64,000 nt of DNA from Amyelois transitella. Its lineage: Eukaryota > Arthropoda > Insecta > Lepidoptera > Pyralidae. Every line of letters starts with the position of its first letter. Position 1 is the first letter of the stretch. Location of the stretch: assembly GCF_032362555.1 (NCBI RefSeq), contig NC_083527.1:6944001-7008000 (forward strand), in the 5' to 3' direction. The notes beneath the pieces are model-generated. The model did not search any database. It worked only from the letters and a program-made list of their open reading frames with translations, and was not told the DNA's origin. Of this stretch, positions 20,501 through 29,616 are shown one piece after another. Made by a program: the position numbers and the translations under genes.

Positions 20501-22274
20501 TCGCGGTGACAAGATATTATGTTTCAAAACAGCGCGGTCGTACGTACCTATAATAAAGCTAACATACATATATACATACATATGATCACTTACAAGTACA
20601 CGTATGTACAAAAACATAATGGGACCACTCCATCTCTTTCCCATGGATGTCGTTAAAGGCGACTAAGGGATAGGCTTACAAATTTGGGATTCTTTTTTTT
20701 ACGCGATGGTCTAGCAACCTGTCTCTGTTTGAATCTCAATTCTATCATTAAGCCGAATAGCTGAACGTGGCCATTCAGTCTTTTCAAGACTGTTGGCTCT
20801 GTCTACCCCGCAAGGGATATAGACGTGACCGTATGTATGTATGTATGAATGAAAAGACCGAAGGGATAAATAATGTACGTAATAGGCTGTTAAGAATGTA
20901 TATCTCAGTAGATAATACTATAAAACATTTGGAAAAATAAGGCGAACAAACTTTGACATTCTGACAAGAACGAAGACTAAAATAGACGCTAAACATTAAT
21001 AGCGATCTTATTTTCAATTGTATCTAATTGCAGCCAAGAGACAGACAATGACCTATTTTCTTTGAAATTGCTGGACAGATTTTAATAAAATGTATTATAT
21101 CTATGTCTTGATTAAGTATTTTTTTACATTCATTACATAATAGAATTGAGATTCAAATAGTGACAGGTTGCTAACCCATCGCCTGAAAAAAGAATCCCGA
21201 GTTTTTAAGCCTATCCCTTAGTCGCCTTTTACGACATCCATGGGAAAGAGATGCGAGTGGTCCTATTCATTTTTGTATTGGTGCCGGGAACCACACGGCA
21301 CACTGTCCAGGCAGTAATAAATGTCAATGGTCAGGGGGTCACAGTTTAATGGGAAGCGATAGCAAAGTATTGTGTTACTCAATTACTCAAGTGTTATTCG
21401 GGAAATTTCCATTTCATTTATGTATTTGCTGCAGAAGTTAATTTTTCTGGTGAATCATTTTTCTTTTTTTATCTTGCTTTCATCCTTTCAAAGTGCCGTG
21501 TGATTCCCGGCACCGATTGAAAAAAAAAAAAACAAAACCACTCCATCTCTTTCCCATGGATGTCGTAAAAGGCGACTAAGGGCTATGCTTATATTCTTGG
21601 GATGCCTCTTTTAGGCGACGGGGTAGCAACCTGTCACAATTTGAATTTCAATTTTATCATTAAGCCACACAGCTGAATTTGGCGTTTCAGTCTTTTCAAG
21701 ACTTTTGGCTCTGTCTACCACGCAAGGGATATAAACGTGATTAGCTAGCTTTACTCTTTCCTGGTCAATCAATGTAGTAATGGTGTAAACCTTCGGAATC
21801 TTTAGATTATGAGTCAGCTACGTGTCATCTCTGACTCTCAATTCCATCCATCAATTTAGTCAAACGTGGACTACCTAATGATGATACAGATGACCTCTGT
21901 GGCGTAGCGGTAGTACGCTTGTCTGTGCCACCAGTCTTGAAAAGACTGATAGGCCACGCTCAGCTGTTTGGCTTAATGATAGAATTGAGATTCAAATAGT
22001 GACAGTTTGCTAGCCCACCGCCTAAAAGAAGAATCTCAAGTTTTTATAGCCTATCCCTTAGTCGTCTTTTACGACATCCATGGGAAAGAGATGGAGTGGT
22101 CCTATTCTCTTTTTTTTTCAATCGGTGCCCGGGTACCACACGATAGCTTTTAAAATATTCTAAAACTTAATAACAAAATAATGTTTAAAAAAACTTACCA
22201 ATTACAACCACTTCTTTGTATTCAACATCATTTGATAACGTGTGCGTGCAATTGCAATTCACACTGTCCTTCAT
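6787..22274 (-). CDS. OSGIN: Oxidative stress-induced growth inhibitor (OSGIN)-like flavoprotein
   Basis: Ten coding exons with compatible phases: 22274-22199, 19349-19244, 17182-17083, 14963-14880, 14030-13842, 12484-12378, 11436-11276, 9959-9811 and 7581-6787, with the second split at VIG/NGPSG; note the list is nine blocks by my count, see below. They add to 1767 bp, 588 residues. A first Rossmann motif EVVVIGNGPSGLV (about 21-33) fits FAD binding; ISHIVLGRGPPGGAWHGFP and SSWLTLP follow the OSGIN pattern; a second Rossmann motif VVVVGSGVSAADAV lies near 279-292; the C-terminus ends ALGPLTADNFVRFIPGGALA. OSGIN proteins are FAD monooxygenase-like regulators of growth and apoptosis under oxidative stress. 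The total number of coding exons is nine; any tenth exon is the untranslated 5' part. A Cys- and Asn-rich stretch of about 120 residues in the last exon is not part of the core family. Introns are loaded with repeats. Confidence 0.88.
7741..7956 (+). mobile_element. Rep-A copy in the last OSGIN intron
   Basis: Runs from the 'gtgccgtgtagttgccggcac' hairpin to the TATG tail; the middle is shortened by about 50 bp, between the 'gactgacgggtag' block and the 'attaagccaaacag' block. Confidence 0.8.
8225..8400 (-). mobile_element. Rep-D copy
   Basis: Inverted relative to the copies at 8612-8780 and 9284-9450. Shares the 'gcacccgtgcgaagccgg' end and the 'aacggattttgatgcggttt' block. Confidence 0.75.
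8566..8604 (-). pseudogene. OSGIN exon fragment, copy 1
   Basis: Matches 9811-9849, the 3' end of the real exon, base for base, together with the adjoining donor (minus GTGGGT at 8565-8560). It then breaks off into Rep-D. Too short to code on its own and has no acceptor. Confidence 0.8.
8612..8780 (+). mobile_element. Rep-D copy
   Basis: Joined directly to the exon fragment at 8604; ends 'gggcgggtcgctagt'. Confidence 0.75.
9238..9276 (-). pseudogene. OSGIN exon fragment, copy 2
   Basis: Same 39 bp and same breakpoint into Rep-D as copy 1, which shows the two copies arose by duplication of one chimeric unit. Confidence 0.8.
9284..9450 (+). mobile_element. Rep-D copy
   Basis: Part of the second duplicated unit; about 95 percent alike by eye to the copy at 8612-8780. 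Confidence 0.75.
10190..10396 (-). mobile_element. Rep-E copy
   Basis: Inverted copy of the element found twice in tandem at 61.5-61.9 kb; the 'cgcgggattgatagggtttc' block and the 'tataaaggcgaaagtttgta' block agree closely. Confidence 0.75.
10418..10755 (+). mobile_element. Rep-E-like element, single copy
   Basis: Begins 'ctagcggacccgacagactt' and ends 'attatagattta', the start and end style of short LINE-tail elements in this window, but with a different body. Confidence 0.5.
10820..11009 (-). mobile_element. Rep-Y copy with a 21-bp target duplication
   Basis: The 21 bases at 10820-10840 are repeated exactly at 10989-11009. Between them lies a Rep-Y end with 'tgacgtcaaccaatgttgtt' and a GAATTT-rich tail. 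A long exact target duplication is a mark of target-primed retrotransposition. Confidence 0.75.
11036..11231 (+). mobile_element. Rep-C fragment
   Basis: 5'-truncated and diverged; 'cctgagattagcgcgttcaa' and the 'aaactcttcagc' end are clear. Confidence 0.65.
11540..11700 (-). mobile_element. Rep-B fragment
   Basis: Reads on the minus strand as MNVDEAKEICRDRGKWKEV-type text and ends with the TATG tail at the low-coordinate side. Confidence 0.75.
11782..11960 (+). mobile_element. Rep-D copy
   Basis: Complete: starts after 'cactacatagtataaaac' and ends 'gggcgggtcgctagt'. Confidence 0.75.
11968..12240 (-). mobile_element. Rep-B scrap followed by a Rep-A copy
   Basis: 11968-12032 is a short Rep-B piece; 12046-12240 is an inverted, diverged Rep-A running to 'ggtgtaccgggatccacacgg' at 12252-12272. 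Confidence 0.65.
12555..12670 (-). mobile_element. Rep-X fragment
   Basis: 'tttgttccgccgctttttct' and 'gctttggaagcg' blocks; a MITE is inserted just after it at 12674. Confidence 0.65.
12674..13149 (+). mobile_element. MITE 1, CAGGGTGAC ends, TA target
   Basis: 476 bp with imperfect terminal inverted repeats of about 26 bp (CAGGGTGACTTTTAA... against ...TTAAATGTCACCCTG), flanked by TA at 12672-12673 and 13150-13151. No open frame. TA duplication and short size fit a non-autonomous Tc1/mariner-type element. A second copy lies inverted at 15262-15706. Confidence 0.8.
13290..13505 (-). mobile_element. Rep-Y copy
   Basis: Contains 'ggttgacgtcaaac' and the 'cttccaaggcgtcagtgc' block; GAATTT-type tail at the low-coordinate end. 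Confidence 0.65.
13533..13770 (+). mobile_element. Rep-T, full-length tRNA-derived SINE
   Basis: A box at 13541-13556, B box GGTTCGAATCC at 13585-13595, body and 'tttgtcccatatatatat' tail all present. One of the two best copies in the window. Confidence 0.85.
14126..14393 (+). mobile_element. Rep-C copy
   Basis: Complete from 'ctagctgtgcccgcgacttc' to 'tataatattagtatagat'. Confidence 0.8.
14394..14551 (-). mobile_element. Rep-G copy
   Basis: Inverted relative to 62965-63112; shares 'atttcatgagaatcggccaa' style text and the 'gtgacacgagaatttt' end. Directly abuts Rep-C. Confidence 0.65.
14555..14778 (-). mobile_element. Rep-A copy
   Basis: Tail TATG at the low end; the hairpin end is lost beyond 'tggtcctattcat'. 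Confidence 0.8.
15262..15706 (-). mobile_element. MITE 1, second copy
   Basis: About 445 bp, inverted relative to 12674-13149 and alike along its length. Ends CAGGCTGAC and GTCATCCTG, each with one change from the first copy; flanked by TA. Confidence 0.8.
15746..15985 (-). mobile_element. Rep-A copy, diverged
   Basis: All blocks recognisable but shortened; 'ccatgggtgagatgtggagt' and 'aaccgcacggcac' mark its 5' end. Confidence 0.7.
16183..16445 (+). mobile_element. Rep-A copy, full length
   Basis: From 'gtgccgtgtggttcccggca' to (TATG)n at 16429-16445. Confidence 0.85.
16506..16752. mobile_element. MITE 2, 4-bp target duplication CGCG
   Basis: 247 bp; inverted ends CTGCCGTGGTATAACTAAAA against the complement of ...TTTTAGTTATACCAGGGCAG. 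CGCG occurs at 16502-16505 and again at 16753-16756. No frame. Confidence 0.75.
16783..17045 (+). mobile_element. Rep-A copy, full length
   Basis: Ends in a TGAA-type variant of the tail (17037-17053) right beside OSGIN exon 17083-17182. Confidence 0.85.
17332..17997 (-). mobile_element. Rep-A copy split by a retroposed insert
   Basis: The half with the TATG tail is 17332-17480 and the other part resumes at about 17964 with 'aagcctatcccttagtcgcc'. Between them lies the insert listed next. Confidence 0.75.
17481..17963 (-). mobile_element. 5'-truncated LINE with poly(A), inside Rep-A
   Basis: On the minus strand it ends with 'gccaaaataaatgaaaaaaa', that is an AATAAA signal and a poly(A) tail of about 25. 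The upstream end encodes LNILVPPQFRGNYTRNNFFH and YNKFFSDIDIFS, the style of the C-terminus of Jockey-like reverse transcriptases. So a 5'-truncated LINE copy landed in a Rep-A. Confidence 0.65.
17990..18165 (-). mobile_element. Rep-H copy
   Basis: Contains 'gttttccgttcaccgtaaga' and 'aaggtgggatttgaacctgt', the same order as in 49690-49900 and 58490-58810 reversed; the latter is a B-box-like block. Confidence 0.6.
18174..18428 (-). mobile_element. Rep-A copy, full length
   Basis: TATG tail at 18174-18185, hairpin end at about 18409-18428. Confidence 0.85.
18618..18880 (+). mobile_element. Rep-A inserted in Rep-T
   Basis: Flanked by ATAAAATATA at 18608-18617 and 18881-18890. The TATG tail abuts the second target copy, as expected for a retroposon. 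Confidence 0.85.
18970..19209. mobile_element. MITE 2, second copy, target CGTA
   Basis: 240 bp, same inverted ends as 16506-16752; CGTA at 18966-18969 and 19210-19213. Confidence 0.8.
19371..19905 (-). repeat. Tandem array of seven Rep-A tail pieces
   Basis: Units of alternately about 77 and 85 bp; the 'taatcacgtc' marker recurs near 19381, 19466, 19543, 19629, 19706, 19783 and 19861. Each unit holds the terminal part of Rep-A from the TATG tail to 'caacagtcttacaaagacag' plus a G-run. The last unit runs on into a longer Rep-A (to about 20030). Confidence 0.85.
20168..20440 (+). mobile_element. Rep-A copy, full length
   Basis: From 'gtgccgtgtggttcccggca' to the TATG tail. Confidence 0.85.
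20611..20848 (+). mobile_element. Rep-A copy, 5'-truncated
   Basis: Lacks the first 30 or so bases; begins 'ataatgggaccactccatct'. Confidence 0.8.
21142..21302 (-). mobile_element. Rep-A copy, lacks the tail half
   Basis: Hairpin end at 21302 is intact; the element stops at 'agaattgagattc'. Confidence 0.8.
21492..21745 (+). mobile_element. Rep-A copy
   Basis: Full order of blocks; lacks a TATG tail. Confidence 0.8.
21894..22145. mobile_element. Rep-T / Rep-A chimera
   Basis: 21894-21933 is the first 40 bp of a + strand Rep-T, up to 'gtctgtgccacc'. It joins without a gap to an inverted Rep-A that has lost its tail end (starts 'agtcttgaaaagactgatag'). Confidence 0.75.
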
Positions 22275-22518
22275 TCTGATACAATTTCTTCAATCTTTAT
22301 TCCCCTTCTTCAGTCTACAGTCACAATTGACAAGGTCACGTCTTATTGTCACTCTATAATCTGTAGTTTTCACCCGAATTTATGGTCTTCGAATTGACGG
22401 CGACAATTAAAATGCAGTCTTAAATCTAAAATAAATTATATCACATGCAGTTTAGAGTCGTGCAGACTTGTGTCTTTGTAAATTCAGTGTGGGCAGCTAC
22501 TGATGGATACTCTGTTAT
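22275..22518 (-). other. 5' UTR part of the first OSGIN coding exon
   Basis: A good acceptor on the minus strand (atttcttttgtttcag) ends at 22519. The stretch to the ATG has short upstream ATGs and no other function seen, so it is most likely an untranslated leader joined to an exon further right. Confidence 0.45.
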
Positions 22519-22735
22519 CTGAAACAAAAGAAATCCTTGATAAGTAAGTAAAAATCTTCTAAATATATCAAATTAGAGGCCGCTCGCGACTTCGTCCGCA
22601 TGGAAAACTACGTTGTAACAAATATTTTAAATTTCATTATTAAAATGAAATCGTTAAAAAAATTCGCATTAAAAGGTAAAAAGAATAATTATTATTTGTC
22701 TGTTAATAAAATAAAATGTTAAGAAATAATTAGAG

Positions 22736-22852
22736 TTATGAATGTGGATGAAGCGAAGGAAGTATGCAGAGATCGTGGCAAGTGGAAAGAGGTAGTCTCT
22801 GCCTACCCCTCCGGGAAAGAGGCGTGATTTTATGTATGTATGTATGTATAAA
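22736..22852 (+). mobile_element. Rep-B fragment
   Basis: Starts in the MNVDEAKEVCRDRGKWKEV coding text and ends in (TATG)n. Confidence 0.8.
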
Positions 22853-23214
22853 ATAAAAAAAAACAATATTTTTCTTCAGTTCTTAATTTAGATAGACATC
22901 ATCTTAAACACAACAGCGCATGAATTACAAATAACAAACGTACAATGTCCAAGTTGACTTTATAATATCTTTCCATCTCACTAGATCATCGTGTCCAAAT
23001 GTCCATTGTCCATTATAAATCCATAACAAGTGTATCTGTGTACCGAATGCCATGTCTGTCCATAAATAATTTCAACTGATCTATGTATAAATTACTTTAG
23101 TCAGACGCAAATTAATCATTCCAGAACTATAGTCATTATAAGTCAGTATTCATTTAAGTGGATATGATTAGCGATATATAATAAAATCTTGTCCCGTTGT
23201 ATGTCACGAACTGA

Positions 23215-23300
23215 AGTTGACTTTGTTGAAGCAAATGCTGCAGTGCAGTTTGTTACCGCTTGCCCCATAATAATGAATAAAAATTTTTAATTTCCATTTT
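23215..23300 (+). mobile_element. Rep-Y fragment
   Basis: 'gctgcagtgcagtttgttac' joined to 'ataatgaataaaaattttta'; the middle is deleted. Confidence 0.6.
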
Positions 23301-23609
23301 TCACTTTTTAAACTAATATTATTTATGTTGTATTTCCTATTTTATTTATACTTTAATTTAATGTACAAAATACTGTAATAAGTCTATAGCATATTAGACT
23401 TAATGCTTATCTACCAGTCAACCATTGGGTCTGACAAATAGTGACAGTTCGTATGTAATTGGTCCGGTTATCGGCGTACTCGGATTTCAGTCCATTGGAT
23501 CGCACATCATCTTTTGCTACGTCCAGCCATGCATGCCGATCTTTTCGGCATTATCATGCATGATTGATGATATTTTCGGCCTGCCCCCTTCTACCATGTC
23601 AACATGCAT

Positions 23610-23785
23610 ACATACATATCATCAGGTCTATATCCCTTACGGGGTAGACAGAGCCAACAGTCTTGAAAAGACTGAAAGGCCACGTTCAGCTATTTGGCTT
23701 AATAATAGAATTGAGATTCAAATGGTGACAGGTTGCTAGCCTGTCGCCTAAAAAAGAATCCCAAGTTTGTAAGCCTATCCATGTC
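23610..23785 (-). mobile_element. Rep-A copy, 5' part missing
   Basis: TATG-type tail then body up to 'cccaagtttgtaagcctatc'. Confidence 0.8.
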
Positions 23786-23971
23786 AACATGATCCATCAT
23801 AATTAACCTACACAGCGAGACGAGATGAAAAATTCATGTGACACTTGAATGAAAATTTCTATTAATAGGTAGTTTTGTCGACTTCGTGACCCATTTACGA
23901 ATTCACGAATTGTCAATGGATAATGACTTCGCTAACGGAGTAAAAAGTATTTATTTTTCCTTTTAAACATA

Positions 23972-24335
23972 AGCCGTGTGGTTCCCGGCACCAATATAAA
24001 ATGAGACGGGGAAAACGAGGAAAATTATTCATCCTTGAGGGCTTCAACGATGCCCAAAATAACTATTCCACGCGGACAAAGTCGCGGGCACAGCTAGTGT
24101 ATAATAATATAAAAAAGAAAAGGACCAATCCATCTCTTTCCCATCGTGAAAGGCTAAGGGATAGGTTTTTAGACTTGGGATCCTTTTTGTAGGCGATGGG
24201 CTAACAACCTGTCACTATTTGAATATCAATTCTATCATTGAGCCTATCAGCTGAACGTGGCCTATCAGTCTTTCAAGGTAAATGGATCTGTCTACCAAGA
24301 CGCAAGGGATATAGATGTGATTATATGAATGAATG
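23972..24335 (+). mobile_element. Rep-A copy broken by a Rep-C piece
   Basis: Rep-A start at 23972-24000, resumes at about 24108. The insert 24001-24107 is an inverted start of Rep-C; 'atataaaa' before and after it looks like the target duplication. Confidence 0.7.
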
Positions 24336-24429
24336 TAAACTTTTTGCAAAATTAAGCGAAACAACATTAAAATTAATTTTGTAAACGCATGCAGAGCTGT
24401 TTTAACAAACCGAAGAAAATTTATTATGA

Positions 24430-24702
24430 ACTAGCTGTGCCCGCAACTTCGTCCGCGCGGAATAGTTGTTTTGGGCATCATTGAAGCCCTCAAGGATGAA
24501 TAATTTTTCCCTGTTTTTTTTTTTCACATTTTCCATTATTTCTTTGCTCCTTATAGTTGCAGCGTGTAGCCTAAAGCCTTCCTCGATAAATGGTCTATTC
24601 AACGCAAAAATAATTTTTCAATTCGAACCAGAAGTTTATTGAGATTAGCGCGTTTAAACAAACAAGCAAACTCTTCAGCTTTATAATATTAGTATAGAAT
24701 TA
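24430..24702 (+). mobile_element. Rep-C copy, full length
   Basis: From 'ctagctgtgcccgcaacttc' to 'attagtatagaat'. Confidence 0.8.
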
Positions 24703-25000
24703 AATATCAAAAAAACAATTTATTTATTTTAACAAAAAAGTATAATATTCAAAAACATATATTACGATGTCTATTGTCACTAGCCTTCTTTATTACGAGT
24801 ATTATCATTATCCTTAATACAAATCAACAGAAATGCGGGCCAATTAAAAAAATATATAATATGTTAATTAGATTCGAGGTCAGAAGTTCGTGTCGCTGTT
24901 AAGAAAGAGATAAAAAAAATGTATTTTTTTTTGTAACTTGTAACGGAGATAAAATGGCTACCATACCTATACTTTGAGCATAAAGATATAGATTTAGAAA

Positions 25001-25240
25001 AAAAGAAAAGGACCACTCCATCTCGTTCCCATGGATGTCGTAAAAGGCGACTACACGATAGGCTTATAAACTTCGGATTCTTCTTTTAGGTGATGGGCTA
25101 GCAACCTGTCACTATTTAAATCTCAATTCTATCTTAAAACCAAATAGCTGAACGTGGTCTGTCAGTCTTTTCAAGGCTGTGGTTGAAGATGTGGTCACTG
25201 CCTACCCCTCCAGGAAAGAGGCGCGATTTATGTATGTTAA
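25001..25240 (+). mobile_element. Rep-A copy fused to a Rep-B tail
   Basis: Rep-A to about 25185 ('tcttttcaaggctgt'), then 'gatgtggtcactgcctaccc' and the TATG tail of Rep-B. The switch occurs where both families approach their shared tail type. Confidence 0.65.
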
Positions 25241-25555
25241 AAAACAAACAAAATCTATTTTTATTATCAAAAAATATTTTAATTAAATTTTTAGTTCATA
25301 TTCTAACATTGTACGTTGCCAGTACAACATCTATTTAAAAAAAAACAAGTTGAGTCAAAGATAATTAAGAACAATTAATTTTTTTAGACGCATTTAGACG
25401 TTTCTTAGAGTAAGTTGTCTGTGAGCCGTTTTTCATCGGTCACCGGTTTGGGTTTACGCCAAAACAACAATGTTCAATGTAAATAAAATGGGATAACATG
25501 CAATATTCCTGGAAAAAGAAGAGCTGTCTGTCTGACTGTTTTTTGCGGATGAGAA

Positions 25556-25762
25556 CATACATATAATCACGTCCATATCCCTTGCGGGGTAGACACAGCC
25601 AATATACAAAGACTGATAGGCCACGCTCAGCTGTTTGGCTTAATTATTAAAGAATTGAAATTCAAATAGTGACATGTTGCTAGCCCGTCGCCTAAAAAAG
25701 AATCACAAGTTCGTAAGCCTATCCCTTAGTAGCCTTTTACGACATCAATGGAAAAGAGATGG
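25556..25762 (-). mobile_element. Rep-A copy, 5' part missing
   Basis: TATG tail at the low end; stops at 'gaaaagagatgg'. Confidence 0.8.
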
Positions 25763-25910
25763 ATCGGATGTGAATCTATGGAAATTGCAGTAGGTATATT
25801 CGAATTCTACCTAACTTGTGGTAGCACGCTAAGATGAGTTCTAAGGTGGTACAAATGAGTCAGAATTATTTTGAAAGTTTCACAGTTGTAAGGATCTAAA
25901 AACAGAGATA

Positions 25911-26100
25911 TACATACATACGATCACGTCTTTATCCCTAACGGGGTAGACAGAGCCAGCAAAGACTGATTGGCCACGTTCAGCTGTATGGCTTATATAC
26001 AGATGGAATTGAGATTCAAATAGTGACAGGTTGCTAGCCCATCGGCTACAAGAGGAATCGCGAGATCATAAGTCTATCCCTTAATCGCCTTTTACGACAT
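25911..26100 (-). mobile_element. Rep-A copy, 5' part missing
   Basis: Tail variant 'acatacatacgatcacgtct'; ends at 'ttttacgacatcaa'. Confidence 0.8.
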
Positions 26101-26395
26101 CAACACAATATGAGTGTCACTGACAGTTTTCATTATTATCTTAACTGAACTGACGTACGTCAGTTACACTTCAAACTGATAGCAGTTCGCCAAAGATAAG
26201 CTGATAACACTGATAAGATAAGAGTATTTTGATTGCCGAGCCGAATCGTTTGTAGTGTTGCTGAATTGTCGATAGTTTTATCGATAGACGTCGGTATCGA
26301 CACTTGCGCCGACTGGTGATGTTGTGAAAAAGTATTCCCTCTCCTTCCTACCAATCAGAGTTCCGATTGAGGTGAAAAGAAAGAGACCATTTTTT

Positions 26396-26428
26396 TTAAC
26401 GGCATTTTAGTTATACCAGGGCAGTGCG
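26396..26428. mobile_element. MITE 2 terminal fragment
   Basis: Only one inverted end is left ('cattttagttataccagggc'). Confidence 0.6.
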
Positions 26429-26700
26429 CCAGGTGAACAAGCCTCCATAGTTATGACCACGGCATGACCTTGGTCATTAGAACCCTTCGATAATGATGAC
26501 GAGTACTTTACAACCCCAAATCAATTATTCATAACAATGGAAAGTCTGAAAGTTGATAACATCAATATGTCATTACAAATCGATCAATATTGGAAGTCTA
26601 AGGTGAAGGGCGATTTTAATGAGAGGCATACCATGACACCTTGACCGAACGTTGGCAAAGAGTTGGTAGAAGACGCGTGCTAGTGTTTATATATTATATG

Positions 26701-26880
26701 TACATACATACAAATAAATCACGCCTCTTTCCCGGAGGGGTAGGCAGAGACTACCTCTTTCCACTTGCCACGATCTCTGCATACTTCCTTCGCTTCATCC
26801 ACATTCATAACTCTCTTCATGCAAGCTCGGCGGTTTCGGGTACTTTTGACCTGACCCTTTATAAGGACGTCCTTTATTAT
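26701..26880 (-). mobile_element. Rep-B copy
   Basis: TATG tail at the low end; coding text RNRRACMKRVMNVDEAKEVC on the minus strand. Confidence 0.8.
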
Positions 26881-26995
26881 TATATGTAAAGTAAAAGTAA
26901 AAAGTAAAAGGCGACTTAGGGATAGGCTCATAAACTTGGGATTCTTCATTTAGGCGATGGGCTAGCAATACCCCATGAGAGATAATGTATTTTTT

Positions 26996-27257
26996 CATAC
27001 ATACATACATATAATCACGTCTATATCCCTTGAGGGGCAGACAGAGCCAACAATCTTGAGCGGACTGATAGGCCACGTTCAGCTATTTGGCTTTAAGATA
27101 GAATTGAGATTCGAATAGTGACAGGTTGCTAGTCCACCGCCTAAAAAAGAATCACAAGTTTGTAAACATATCCCTTAGTCGCCTTTTACGACATCCATGG
27201 GAAAGAGATGGAGTGGTCCTATTCTTTTTTGTATTGGTGCCGGGAACCACACGGTAT
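26996..27257 (-). mobile_element. Rep-A copy, near full length
   Basis: Tail at 26996, hairpin end damaged after 'gggaaccacacgg'. A + strand Rep-A piece lies just to the left (26906-26970). Confidence 0.8.
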
Positions 27258-27536
27258 TTTTTCATACTGTGCATTTTTTCCCTTTATCGTCCTAGGCGGC
27301 TAAGAGAGTTAGCACTTTCACCTGCATCAACCATGGCACACGCTGATAGCGCATGGAGATTAAAAAACGTTTTATTCAAATAAGCGAAAGTCTCCGAAAA
27401 GGGCCGAATTATAATCAGATTCGAGTATATTCATCGGGTCTCAGACACCCACGCTCACTGTACCTTCCATCATGAACTGCTGTCCCAATTCTATCATGGT
27501 GGCAAGTGTGCTAGAGACGACATAATACTTCCTCAT

Positions 27537-27759
27537 ATATATATGAGACTGATTGAGTTAGCCTCGAAGTAAGTTCGACACTTGTGTTACGATATACTAA
27601 CACAACGATAAAATATCATATAATAAATACTTATATAGATAAACATAAACAAGACCCAGGCCAGAAAAAGTTCTTTTTTCATCATGCCCTGGCCGGGATT
27701 CGAACCCGGGACCTCCGGTGTCACAGACAAGCGTACTACCGCTGCGCCACAGAGGCCGT
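27537..27759 (-). mobile_element. Rep-T, full-length tRNA-derived SINE
   Basis: A and B boxes intact on the minus strand; about 90 percent like the copy at 13533. Confidence 0.85.
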
Positions 27760-28099
27760 AAAATATGCACATACAGCTATATAAAAGGAGATGAAATTTT
27801 AAAGAAATGTCTATTCTATATAAGAAACTCCATGGTTCAAACAACCTTTACAAATTGACCTCGTATTAACATCTTGATTATATGTGCCATGAACATGTCC
27901 TGACGTGTTTAAGATGACGGTCTGTTAAAAAAACGTTGAGTAAACTGCAAGGGAACTTATTTGTTTAAAACTACATACATTATAATGATTAATTATTGAA
28001 ATCTTTATCTTTAGTCTTTTCGAGAATGTTGGCTCTGTCTATCCTGTAAGGTATATAGTCTTGATTATATGTACCTGTGCATGTGTGCATAATTGCATA

Positions 28100-29330
28100 C
28101 ATCTTCACAATCGCGTGACTATTAAAAAGAGTAAGGTAAGTTAAATTTAGGTAAAGGAAAGCCAAACTACCTTAAAAGGGCTTATTTCAAAACGCTCAAA
28201 GAGCGGTTATAATAAACTAAAAAAATTGAAAAAAAAACATATCTATGATTTGAAAACAAAATGAAAAAACAAATTTGAAACAAAAAAAAAAAGAATGTAT
28301 TCGAAATGAATTCATTTGAAAATAAAATAATTTAAAAAATTCATTATTCTACATTCGTACAACCCGTCTCCTAATCTTAAAACTAGTTTTCAGAAACGTC
28401 CCGCAGTTAAATAAATAAATTTATTAATTAAGTATTTCGAATTAAACAAAATCAATCGACATGAATTTACGTTTCGACAAATACACACCTTGGAAATTTT
28501 GCAGACGTTAAACCTTTATATTATGTTAATGACGTCAAAAGATTACGCTTTATTGCAACTTTTGGGAAAATTGTGTTATTAAATTATTTTTTAAAATTAC
28601 ATAAGATGGTGCAATCCAATGGAAAATGCAATATGAGTAAGCAGAATGCGCATTCTCCTTACAAGATACTCTTACTCTTAGTTATAACATTTTAACAGCC
28701 ATGATGACTTGACAATAAAATAATAATTATTTATCAGATAATGTTTTACGTGTAGAATTATTTGCAATTATGTTTTGTAATAACATCTTATTAATGGAAA
28801 TACTGATAAATTACATCATTTTTTTTCTGTAATAAATTAGTACGTAAGTTTTATTTATTTATAGCCTTTTATTTAATCAAAATAAATACTTGCATTTTAA
28901 TTAAAGAAAAGCTATTCCCTATTGAGATAAAACTTCGCTTTCAGAATTTGAATAACTTTAAATCGACTTTAATTTCTGAAAATTCGACATTTCATAATTA
29001 TAAACACATAACATACATGCTGGTAGATAACATAATTATTTTATATTGTTCTTATTTTTAATATATGTATATAAAATTTTAATTTAAGAAATGTTTAAAA
29101 ATGAGATAAAACATATTATTTTTAATAAACATAAAAATTGTATAATAAATAGTGGTACCTAGTTAATTCAGAACTAACTTAACTACACTAAAGAAGCAAC
29201 ATTAAGTATGAGGAAATGCAAAAATAAGTTACGATTTTAATTTTCCTGCTTCAGGTTATAAATCTGCACCTATGTTACATATTAACAATATTTACTGGAA
29301 ATATTAATATATCAATTAAAAACATATTTT
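28100..29330. other. AT-rich stretch without genes
   Basis: Very AT-rich, no repeat family that I recognise, no open frame of note. Confidence 0.6.
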
Positions 29331-29332
29331 CA

Positions 29333-29583
29333 TACATACATACATATAGTCTATATCCCTTGCAGGGTGGACAGAGCCAACACTTTTGAAAAGACTGATA
29401 GGCCATGTTCTGCTAGTTGGCTTTTAGAATTGAGATTCAAATAGTGACAGGATGCTAGCCTATCGCCTAAAGGAAAAATTACAATTAAAAGCATATCCCT
29501 AAGTCGCCTTTTACGACATCTATGGGAAAAAGACAGAGTGGTCCTATTATTTTTTTATTGGTGTCGGTAACCACACGGCACAT
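29333..29583 (-). mobile_element. Rep-A copy, near full length
   Basis: Tail at low end, 'ccacacggca' at high end. Confidence 0.8.
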
Positions 29584-29616
29584 GAACTTTTACATTAAAT
29601 GGTAAAAAATACTTAC

